Positions 36,744 through 45,897 of a DNA stretch of 64,000 nucleotides are shown one piece after another. The notes beneath the pieces were generated by a model that did not search any database, was not told where the DNA came from, and was given only the letters and a program-made list of their open reading frames with translations. The translations under genes and the position numbers were made by a program. Position 1 is the stretch's first letter. Every line of letters begins with the position of its first letter. This stretch comes from Spongospora subterranea f. sp. subterranea (taxonomy: Eukaryota > Endomyxa: Phytomyxea > Phytomyxea > Plasmodiophorida): assembly GCA_049724395.1 (NCBI GenBank), contig JAUGWO010000064.1, forward strand, positions 186,001-250,000, in the 5' to 3' direction.

Positions 36744-37383
36744 AAACCGAAAAGAAATTCCTGGACGCGAAGATAGCACAACTACAACAAAAGCGCATCG
36801 CCACCACCACGAACTTCAAGCAACTACTCGTTTCGGTTCTCTTCAAACATTTCAGCTGAACAAGCCCTGATGTTGGAAAATAACGCCTGATTAAATTCGC
36901 CGCCCATCTAACCGTTCGCGTGCCTGAAAACAAGCGTTCAACATTGATGTTTTATAATACACAATACCGTAACTAAAGTAGGTATGGTTGCATATGAATT
37001 CACACATTTTACGGCAGTGAATATTGGTCTTGCGTTCGATAATGTTGTAGAGAAGTTCTAAGCTCATATACAACATTAAACATTATCGAACGCAAGACCA
37101 ATATTCATTCTGCCGTAAAATGTGTGAATTCATATGCAACCATACCTACTTTAGTTACGGTATTGTGTATTATAAAACATCAATGTTGAACGCTTGTTTT
37201 CAGGCACGCGAACGGTTAGATGGGCGGCGAATTTAATCAGGCGTTATTTTCCAACATCAGGGCTTGTTCAGCTGAAATGTTTGAAGAGAACCGAAACGAG
37301 TAGTTGCTTGAAGTTCGTGGTGGTGGCGATGCGCTTTTGTTGTAGTTGTGCTATCTTCGCGTCCAGGAATTTCTTTTCGGTTT
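36744..37383. repeat. Long near-perfect inverted repeat A
   Basis: A palindrome of 640 bp with arms of about 300 bp and a spacer of about 30 bp around 37047-37077. The left arm begins AAACCGAAAAGAAATTCC and the right ends with its complement GGAATTTCTTTTCGGTTT. The peptide read on the minus strand at 36933-36740 is identical to that read on the plus strand at 37194-37385 for some 60 residues, which shows how close the arms are. It encodes no domain I recognise. Confidence 0.97.
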
Positions 37384-37385
37384 CT

Positions 37386-37626
37386 ATTAGACTTGAATTA
37401 GATTTTTACAGATGATCTGTGGTTTGGACTTAGAATCCTGCTGTTGATGGACAAGCGGATTGAGCTAGTGTAAATGTTGATGTCTGGCCTTTCTCCAGGA
37501 GTGACCTGTTCTTAACAGCAGGATTTCAAGTCCAAACCACAGATCATCTGTAAAAATCTAATTCAATTTTAAAACTACTGAAGAACAGGTCACTCCTGGA
37601 GAAAGGCCAGACATCAACATTGACGT
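37386..37626. repeat. Interleaved inverted repeats B (a-b-a'-b')
   Basis: Segment a (about 37386-37445) is repeated in inverse orientation as a' (37513-37572); segment b (about 37470-37512) is repeated inversely as b' (37582-37626). The two inverted pairs overlap in the order a, b, a', b' instead of being nested, so they cannot both form one simple hairpin. The block abuts inverted repeat A. Confidence 0.9.
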
Positions 37627-37838
37627 AAATGGCTTCTGGCACGTTAAGCAGCTAACGCCTGAGCTTCAAAACATAATCGCGAAACATCAAAATCATTTCT
37701 ATGGCGAGCCATTGCGGCCATGTAGTCGTGGTTCGCTATAACAAAAATGTGTACGAGGTAAATTGCGTCCGGTGGAAATGCCTCGCCACCGAAACGGTTT
37801 TGATGGTTGACGACGATGGCAGGAAGATCGTTCGGTGT

Positions 37839-38585
37839 TTACATCATATAGAATAACTGAGGTATTGCCTGATAGTTCAGTACCCGGTGGCTTTTTCCTA
37901 CCACAGCGATACGACCAGGCCGCGGGCGGGCTCGAACTGGTGGCAACTCGGAGCAGACCGGTTCATTTGCACGATTTAGGTTTCGGTTATGATTGATTTG
38001 TTTTGTTAATGCCAGAGTCGTCATCTTGAACCCATGTGTACCAGAATCTTCTGCTGATTTCACAAGTTCGTTGGCTAGTTCCATCAGCTTTCGCAAACAC
38101 TGAGTCTTGTGGGTAGGATAGCACAATTGTTGGTGAACATTGGTCAAGAACGCAAAGCATGTGCTGACTCCATATCCATGGCTTCTGGTGAAGAGTGAAC
38201 AGATGAGGCATCACCTGAGGACAATCCCAACGATTCTATGACAGAACGGTACAGCGGGTGTCTGTCCAACCTCCATCGGGGTGCCAGATTCTTGACATCA
38301 CGCATGGGACGATTGAGATTGGCAAAACCCAAAGCAATATGCCGACATGGGATTAAGGACGACGTGTAAAACCCACAATCACAATGCACACCATTGAAAG
38401 TAGAACAGTACTGGTCCGAAGCAATAACTGGTTGGTCCACATTTGTCTACATGGGAACTCCAACGATGCGACTGAAGAACACCCTTCGTATTTCAGACAA
38501 GGCTTCTAGTTCTTGCCGAGTAAGGAGTGCTTCAAGGTGCATCACAAGCTCCAACAATTTGAATTTTCTTATATCAATGCCATGA
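37839..38585 (-). mobile_element. MULE (Mutator-like) transposase remnant
   Basis: The minus strand shows a SWIM zinc-finger region, CDCGFYTSSLIPCRHIALGF, preceded by NVDQPVIASDQYC and followed by a charged C-terminal part (LMELANELV...). The C-C-H arrangement CxCxFYxSxLiPCRH is the C-terminal SWIM finger of MULE transposases. The catalytic DDE part is missing and the frame shifts at least once. A second, inverted copy of the region just upstream of the finger lies at 38700-38935 (see the inverted repeat there). Confidence 0.72.
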
Positions 38586-38935
38586 TTCGTGCGTCGTTGC
38601 TCGTTGAGTTGACACGTGTCCAGCAGAAAAAATGGGGAAAAAAACGTTGGGCAAATTTTCTCGGAATCTTCGCATAGTTTCGTAATAAAGTGAATTTTTT
38701 CTGCTAGACACGTGTCAACTCAACGAGCAACAACGCACGAATCAAGGCCACTAGCATTGATATAAGAAAAACTAATTTGTTGGAGCTTGTGACGCACTCG
38801 AAGCACTCGTTACTCGGCAAGAACTAGAAGCCGTTTCTGAAATACGAAAGGGTGTTCTTCAATCGCATCGTTGGAGTTCCCATGTAGACAAATGTGGACC
38901 AACCAGTTATTACTTTGGACCAGTAAAGCTTTCTC
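38409..38935. repeat. Inverted repeat C made of MULE sequence
   Basis: The left arm starts TACTGGTCC at 38409 and the right arm ends GGACCAGTA at 38935; arms are about 230 bp with a spacer of roughly 60 bp near 38640-38700. The arms share ACACGTGTCAACTCAACGAG-type sequence close to the spacer. They have diverged by several substitutions and small indels, so this pair is older than repeat A. Both arms read the same MULE transposase segment (TNVDQPVI). Confidence 0.92.
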
Positions 38936-39219
38936 AAAACCATTGCAACGGGTTTACCAGAACAGTCCACAAACTGATTGAACGAATCTGGATCCAGAGA
39001 TTCATAGAGCTTTTCTATGGTCAACGCGACGACGACCAGAATGAAGACCAACACTGCGTGGCGGCATCCGTCGAATCTAAGCACGGAGTAGAGATTTCTC
39101 CCATGAATTTACCACATGACATGATCATTCACATCTGTTCCAGTATGGTTCAATCAGTGTTGAGTGATTTACAATGCAACTACCGTATAAAATAAGTTAA
39201 ATATTGTTTCCTTTTTTGT

Positions 39220-39477
39220 TTGGTTGAGGCATTGTTGTTTGTACTTGCAATTTGCGTATGCACATTCTGTGTGTGTTCGCTTTGTAAATTTTCATCCGCA
39301 CGACCTGGTTTCGTCATTCGGCTCATCAGGCCGCCGCGTTGGTCGCCCTCTTTCGAAGGGGCCCTGCTGGAAGGGTGGGATTCCTTCTCTGAGGTATCTT
39401 CTCGCAAGAAGCTGTCTCAACGATCTGGTTTTATTTGTGCGGTATCACCAGTATCAAGTCGATTTGAACGCGATGCG
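39220..39477. other. Possible LTR-like sequence beside inverted repeat D
   Basis: Sequence between the MULE block and inverted repeat D. Because repeat D carries what looks like the start of a gag gene, this stretch may be part of that element's LTR or leader. No LTR partner was found in the window, so this is only a suggestion. Confidence 0.3.
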
Positions 39478-40072
39478 TCGATTGGGATGATCTCCTTCAG
39501 ACAGTTTGTCCGAACCAAACATTACACCTCTAAATCATTCCTATCGCAACTCTAAGTCTCGTCTACCACACTTCCGACGACCCGCCATGACGAATGGTGA
39601 TGCGGTTACGACTCGTCAGACCACCACCACAGAGCAACTCGCGGAAGTTGCACGACAACTAACAGAATCTCGGGAGTAACTCGATACCTATACCTATCAG
39701 CGGTCAACAAACGAAAGGTTCTGGGTGCTTCGGCGGCGGATTCCGGATTCGCGACTGGCGGGAATTGAGGGTGATGTTGCTGTCGCCAGGAACGTCGAGA
39801 GTTGGTCAACTAATTGATTGAACCTTTCGTTGTTGACCGCTGATAGGTATCGAGTTGCTCCCGAGATTCTGCCAGTTGTCGTGCAACTTCCGCGAGGTGA
39901 TCTGTGGTGGATAACCTCATCACCTTTCGTCATGGCGGGTCGTCGGAAGTGTGGTAGACGAGACTTAGAGTTGCGATAGGAGAGATTTAGAGATGTAATA
40001 AAGATGCGCTAGGAAAGATTTAGAGGTGTGATGTTTGGTCGGACAAACTATCAGGAATGCTAATCGAAACGA
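39478..40072. repeat. Inverted repeat D with gag-like start
   Basis: The left arm (39478 to about 39721) and right arm (about 39817-40072) are inverted copies separated by about 95 bp. The arms include TCTCGTCTACCACACTTCCG and an ATG followed by a short Gln- and Thr-rich peptide (TTTTEQLAEVARQLTESRE), which looks like the first residues of a retroelement gag. The two copies face away from a common centre. The arms differ at several positions and by small indels. The arrangement is a head-to-head fossil of one LTR-retroelement 5' region. Confidence 0.88.
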
Positions 40073-40097
40073 TGTTAAAGAGTTAATAATAGGAGTA

Positions 40098-43039
40098 CAG
40101 TAAAAACTTCTATTAAGACTATTTGTACTAAGGTCAAAACCCAAGTTTTAGGTCGTAAGACCCCAAAACTCAAGTTCGAAAGCCAAAAAAGTCTTAGTAC
40201 AAAGAATTTAATCAATACTACCCATAACCCTACATTGTTGTCAAATAGTCTTATTAGAAATATTGTTCCACTCCTGGTGCATTACATTGATGCAGCACGT
40301 CTGCCCGGGCCATCCTGGCTCAGAATTTGTTTCTTATTCTGGTCTACACTGGTAGAGTTGGAGGACATCGGCCACGGCCCATCGGCAAATGCACTTGGAT
40401 CTTGGAGGCAACTCTGGAAGGCACCGGCGCAAGTCACCCCTGGACATGAGGTAACCACGCCCCACGGAGACATGATCACAATCGTCCATGAATACACTCT
40501 CAGTCTCTGATCCTTTAAAAGCTAATGGGGTCTTTCTTGGATCAGTGAAGGAGCTAAGAGACCTCCGCGCTGACGGCACCATCAGCAATGATGAGTTTTT
40601 GCAATTGAAGAAAGGGGTAATAGCTGCAACAGTATCTGCTCCCAATAGTACTGTTCCAGGCGCAGAATCATCTGAAATCAGCACCGACCTTAGAAGGACA
40701 CCGTCAACCTCTGACGTCACATCATTCGCCATCAGCACTCGCAGTAGCAGCGGAATGTCTTCGTGTTCAAAAGCCTCCTGTACTGACGAGGCTTCACAAT
40801 CGTTGACCCAATCGACGCTGCACAAGTACTTCGGTCCGTCGCGATTGAAATCAAAGAGCGGAGCCGAAATTATCGCAGCGGTTTGTCCTCTAACCATAAG
40901 CGAACGGTTTTCCTGTGAAGTTTGTAAAAAAATCTGCCTGACAAAGACAGCGCTTTTATCGCATGCAAAAATACATACACGGGCATTGACTTCTGAAAAT
41001 ATCGAGGACTCCGCGTCGAAAGCAGTGAACCATGGGTCAGTCAAGCGACATCGGTATACTTTCGAGGAGAAGGTTGGAACGCATGTTACGGCTCTTTTTT
41101 TTTCATGAAACTTTAACGATGGCAATAGGCCATGCATATCAGGAACGTCGACGACCTCATGAAGTCCCGACGGATCAAGAGAGCCTCTGCGATCAGTCTT
41201 ATTTCAGATGATACTGGAGTGCCAATATTTACACTCACGAAATGGTTTGGTCAAAGGAATATAGTTGAATCAATGGTGTGTGATCCAGTACGGCGCTCTC
41301 GAAAAGGGGTTTCAACAGGGAATGGGTCGGATCTTTGCGGAACCTTGAAGAATTGCTATCAAGAAAAGTTCGTGGCCGCCGCCGTTGGGATTGAAAGCGA
41401 ACAGAACATGGATTTTATCTATGGCACGCCAGATTCGAAAAACGCCGCTTGTAGTACAACCGAGTTATGCATCACAAATCATGTTGTCACGGTCTTGGTA
41501 TTACAAAGGATTCCTGCCGAGGTCTAATTTTTCGATTCGTCGATCCTCAAATCGCAAGCAGGCCGATATTGCTCACGCCAGGCCAACAATCTATCGCTTT
41601 CATTGTGAGCTGTTTGAGAAGTTTAATGCTCTTCCTCACATCGATCCTGTGTATGGACACTTTGCCAAAAGGGACGTTTTTAATTTTGATCAGATTCCAT
41701 TACCCTTTATATGCGATGGCGACAGCCGAACAGTAGATGATAAGGGCGCTGTTCGTGTCTGGTGTCGACAACCGAGTTCGGGCCTAGAAAAGCGTCAAGC
41801 CACCATGCATTTGACGTTGTGTGCGGATGATGATGCTATTCAGCCCAAGCCAATAATTATATTTCGCGGAACAGGGAAATATATAATGAGATCTTCGGAA
41901 ATTGACGAATATGTAAGGCGGCCTTGCTCTTATTTTCGGGGAGAGTCTCATAATTACTCCAGGACAAACGAGTGAATGTTTTATTCCAAAAATGCGCATG
42001 GGTTGACACAGTAACTGCACTCGATATTGTGAAACTCTATAAAAGCGATCCGGCGTTTGCAGAGCAACGTCGTCGGTTAATGTTATGCGATAACCTGGAT
42101 GCACATATCTCGGCGGATTTTGTTGATGCCATGAACACCAATGTGGGGGAGATACATCTGCTTCCTCCCAATTTGACGCACCTCATTCAGCCTGGTAATT
42201 CTCGTCAACAATTGTGCGACAATTCTTGTTTAATTTATCTTTATACTGAATATAGTTGACGCGGGCCCCGGAAGATCCATAAAATACTGGATGGGCAATG
42301 CCCTTGACGAAGTATTGGACGATCCCAGTTTCTTAGACAAGTGGTCGAATGGCAAGTTCAGTGCCAAAGAACGACGAATTCTGATGACAAGATGGGCTGG
42401 TGACGCCTATGAAAAACTTATATCCAGTCGCCGCAATGAGAGATATTTCGTGAAGACTGGATGTTTGTTGAGAATCGATGGCCATCAAAACGCGATCAAT
42501 GTGCAAGGACTGCCAAATTCGTTTTTTTAATCCGACGTCAATGCCACCAGCCTCGTCATCAACCTCGATAGCAGCGATGAGGACAGTGTTGGAGACAGCG
42601 GCCTCAGCGATTTTGAAGGGTCTAGCGATGATGGAGACCTATGCGACAAGGACGACAGCAAAATAAGCGACCATGAAGAAGTCTTCATCATTTTTGATGA
42701 AGCTCTAATTGCCTCTGGAACAGTCCACTTGCAGTGGAGGATTCTTCATGGCATTGAAGTCGCAGAATCGGATGTCGTTGTACTGATCAGCGAGATGTAT
42801 TGTGAGGGCAGGTTTGGCACGGATCCTTTCGGGGAACCCATCACAAAAGGCAGTTATCTGAGTGTTAACCGGTCTTGCATACACAAGAAAACATTTTATC
42901 AACAATAAAGCTAAAAATGGCACCCCGAAAAAAAATTCTCTTTAATAAGGCGTTAGACCCAAAGGCCAACATTTGTATTAAGACCCCAAAACCCAGACTT
43001 AGAATTAAATACAGTCTTATTAGGAACAATTAAATACTG
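40098..43039 (+). mobile_element. Pogo-like Tc1/mariner transposon, nearly complete
   Basis: The element is 2942 bp, flanked by TA on both sides (40096-40097 and 43040-43041). It starts CAGTAAAAACTTCTATTAAG and ends with the complement of CAGTATTTAATTGTTCCTAA, giving imperfect terminal inverted repeats that begin CAGTA and share TAATAAGACT-like subterminal sequence. Inside lies one transposase gene (separate entry). TA duplication, CAGT ends and a DDE_1 transposase place it in the pogo branch of Tc1/mariner. Fossil relatives occur in this window at 1879-2588 and, more distantly, 36147-36654. Confidence 0.88.
40488..42908 (+). CDS. Pogo-like transposase with C2H2 finger
   Basis: Exon 1 (40488-41072) holds a helical N-terminal motif (VKELRDLRADGTISNDEF), a short QSTLHKYFGP motif and one C2H2 finger (CEVCKKIC...LLSHAKIH), then KRHRYTFEEK. 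A 56-bp intron leads to exon 2 at 41129 with an HTH-like DNA-binding region (VPIFTLTKWF). The DDE core follows: FNFDQIPLPF (first Asp), LMLCDNLDAH (second), and HLIQPVDAGPG (third) across a 61-bp intron at 42195-42255. The C-terminus is acidic. The D-D spacing is about 35 residues. Two frame changes remain (one between 41400 and 41530, one at the T7 run near 42523), so the copy is close to intact but not proven active. The role is cut-and-paste transposition. Confidence 0.8.
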
Positions 43040-43223
43040 TATTTAAACGACGTTGTGTACATAGCATATGGGAATAATCAATCATTGGGCATAAGGATTA
43101 ATCGCCATGGAGTGCGCCTCATCTACCGCGTGAGTCAAGCAGGATTACTTGACTCCAGGGAAATGCAGATGCAAATGTTATTACAAAAAACATTTGCAAT
43201 AACATTGGCATCTGCATTTATTT

Positions 43224-43575
43224 GCATCTGCATTTGAATTCGCGTTTGGCGTCTAAATAATGACTGTCACAATGATTGTTGATGAGGAGAAGGCTGAAGT
43301 GGGTGCAGGAAGCCCCATTAATCTGGGTGACGATCCGGAGGCGAGCTCTGTCAACTATCACAATGGGAAGGGAAGTGATGGTCATCGAGTCCGAGGTCGG
43401 GCTGGTGACATCATGGAAACCATAGCCGCGCCAATGTTGGCCGGAATGCAATCCCGGATCGTCACCCAGATTAATGGGGCTTCCAGCACCCACTTTAGCC
43501 TTCTCCTCATCAACAATCATTGTGACAGTCATTGTTTAGACGCCAAACGCGAATTCAGATGCAAATGTTTTTGCA
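43224..43575. repeat. Inverted repeat E
   Basis: Arms of about 120 bp (43224-43346 and 43455-43575) flank about 110 bp of unrelated sequence. Both arms read MTVTMIVDEEKA(E/K)VGAG outward from their ends. Further out, 43140-43223 has its own short palindromic repeats of GCAGATGCAAATG. The arms differ at only a few positions. Confidence 0.87.
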
Positions 43576-43973
43576 AAAAGATCTTTGTAGCAATTCCACG
43601 TCGGAATCCGTTCCAAGGAATAGACGCAAAAACAGCCTTAAAGCATTTAATCTTGAGGACAAGATTGGGAAATCAGGATCTGGAAGTTTCTGATGAGGAT
43701 GTGAATATTGGGGAAAATATTCCTCAATCAATGGTTTGGTTGAGCGCGCTATACAAAATGGATTACCAAATCATTGGGAAAGTCGACTAAGCCCATACAT
43801 ACGGTAATGTGGTATACGCTAATAATCAAACCAGAGAGAGTTTTAGTTTTCCCATCTCAACGACCCGTTTTGTGGTTCGTCGGGCCTAAACTCGCCACAG
43901 TGATCACTTGTTTTCCAATCTCTCTCTACGTCTTCTACATTCCGTCTTTGGTGTTTAACACCTGATCTTTACT

Positions 43974-45790
43974 GTTGTTTGACCAGCCGTTTGATACTGG
44001 CCTTTCCAAGCACTTGGTTCTGTACTTGACGTCTCTTTTTGATTTGTTTTACTGTCACACCACTGTCATGCCGCCCAAACGCGAAAAAAATGATTTTGAT
44101 GATGATAAATGTTCTGGACCTGCTCCTGTTCCTGCTGAAATTTCTCTACAACAAATCGGGCTTACTCTAGAAGCTCTGTCGTTACGACAGCAGAAAGCGG
44201 ATTCAAGGTTAGAACTTTTGATGGAACGTTTATTGAATTCTTTCCCCATCCCCGCCCGAATCTATCCCTGTTCTGGCCTCTAATGTCGCTGAAATTATAC
44301 CAACACCGGTTTCTAATCTCCAAAGTCTGACGAAAGCCCCGTATACGAAACTTTGTACAAGTGAACTGCCCAAATTTTCGGAAGAAATTTTTAAAAATGA
44401 TGCTAAGAGATACTTAGGTTTCATTCATTCTAGTCACCATTCCATTCCGTCGGAAGACGTTCTAATGGTGCGCGCACTGATATTTCTCTCGTTTCGGAAG
44501 AAGTTTGACCGGATAACGTTGAATGCCTCTCCAGCAGCTCGGCTAGATGCTGCTAACAAGTGTCTATTGGACAATGCTCAAGGTAAAGCCGTGAATGAAC
44601 CTTTATGTTCCTGCGATGAGCTGATGGACAAAATGGCGCGTTGGTATGCGTCAGATGCAGATCCAACTATTCTAGTTGATGTTCTTCGAAATAAGCTGGA
44701 AAACAGGCGACCATATCCCCAAGAGAATTTAGAAGACTATTTAGGCCGATATCTGATATACTGGAATAACCTCTGTTGTTTTCAAGAGGCATCATTATTC
44801 ACGGAATCATCTTGCTGTCTTTGGTTCCTTCGCACCATCCGTTGCAAACCTTGCGGAAGTGATGAGAAGAAATGGTAGAAAAATGCGAACCCTTTCGGAA
44901 GTTTTTGCAGTTGTCCGAGACTCGTCTCAGGTGTTGATGGATATTGAAGCTGTTTCAAATCATTTTACTGCCGATCGATCTACTCCATCTCAGAATACTA
45001 TCTTAAATAATCACAGATCGCCTGGACCAGAATCAAAGTCGATGCCACCACCGAAAACACTTCCCCATTCGGGCATCAGTCACCGTCCGTTTCTTTCTCG
45101 AAATCAACTACTTCTTCCGACCCGCATGTTAGCCGAATATCGCTTGATGATTTTTCCAACAACATGAGTCCTGGTGAATCAAATCGGATCAAGGAAGCCG
45201 AATTTTCCAGTGCTGATCGGTCTGAACAATTGCCTGCCTCTGCTGATGATGGTGCTGATTTTTCTGAAAGAATCTGGCGTTTTTATTCGAAATTATATAA
45301 ATGCGCATAGTGCTTCAGTCGGTATACATATCAATTTCGATTCAGGAGTAATATACAGAGTCCTTCGTCCGATTTAACAGCCTTGTTCGAAGTAATTTCG
45401 ATTTCGTTCTTTTGTTGGATTGATCGAATTTCAGCCAAAGAAGGCCAAACGAAATCAGGCTGTTGTAAGGGTATGATCCTACTTCTGTTGCTGTCCTACT
45501 TCATCGACATTCCATCGACAAAATCTATCGTTGGAGGCTGAACCTTGACGGCAAGCACTATGTCATCGAGTCCATCCCCGAAATCGAAATGACTTCGAAC
45601 AAGGCTGTTAAATCGGACGAAGGACTGTATATTACTCCTGATCGAAATTGATATGTATACCCTCTTCAGCCACCAATCTCAAATTCCGTTTACTTGTAAT
45701 TGCTCATTGTGGTAGTGCCGGGCACCGAGGAATAGTATCTACGTTCAATGCTCTGAAGGTACGATTTAATTGGCAAAAACTTTTCGAAGA
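43974..45790 (+). mobile_element. Older LTR-retroelement fossil, gag and integrase parts
   Basis: Gag-like coding lies at about 44068-45160 (ALSLRQQKADSRLELLMERL, then a capsid-like stretch with RRPYPQENLEDYLGRYL). A separate piece at 45650-45790 reads an integrase zinc-binding motif (LVIAHCGSAGHRGIVSTFNAL, VRFNWQKLFEDV). Between them sits inverted repeat F. The fossil is cut at its right side by the element that starts at 45793. It is broken in several places and is certainly older than its insert. The family is Ty3/gypsy-like by the HrG..ST...l...F.W motif. Confidence 0.62.
45320..45661. repeat. Inverted repeat F inside older retroelement
   Basis: Arms of about 82 bp: 45320-45405 begins GTATACATATCAATTTCGAT and 45580-45661 ends with its complement. 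The 175-bp centre is unrelated to the arms and reads a plausible peptide (FQPKKAKRNQAVV; KIYRWRLNLDGKHYVIES). This could be a 340-bp terminal-inverted-repeat element inserted in the older retroelement, or a fold-back rearrangement. No clear target duplication was seen. Confidence 0.9.
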
Positions 45791-45792
45791 TG

Positions 45793-45897
45793 TGTACAGA
45801 ACTGCAACCCCAATGCACTTACGGACCTACTTAAGCTACCGAATAAAAGCAGTTCTGTTTACTATTGCCAACCTAATAGTCAGCCGGACCCTGCGCA
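45793..45897 (+). repeat. 5' LTR, 105 bp
   Basis: Begins TGTACAGAACTGC and ends CCCTGCGCA. It contains AATAAA, and an internal inverted pair ACAGAACTGC / GCAGTTCTGT spaced by about 50 bp that could fold into a stem. Confidence 0.88.

Noticed and set aside
42705-42923. Minus-strand ORF at the 3' end of the pogo-like element
   Set aside because: It is antisense to the acidic C-terminal part of the transposase.
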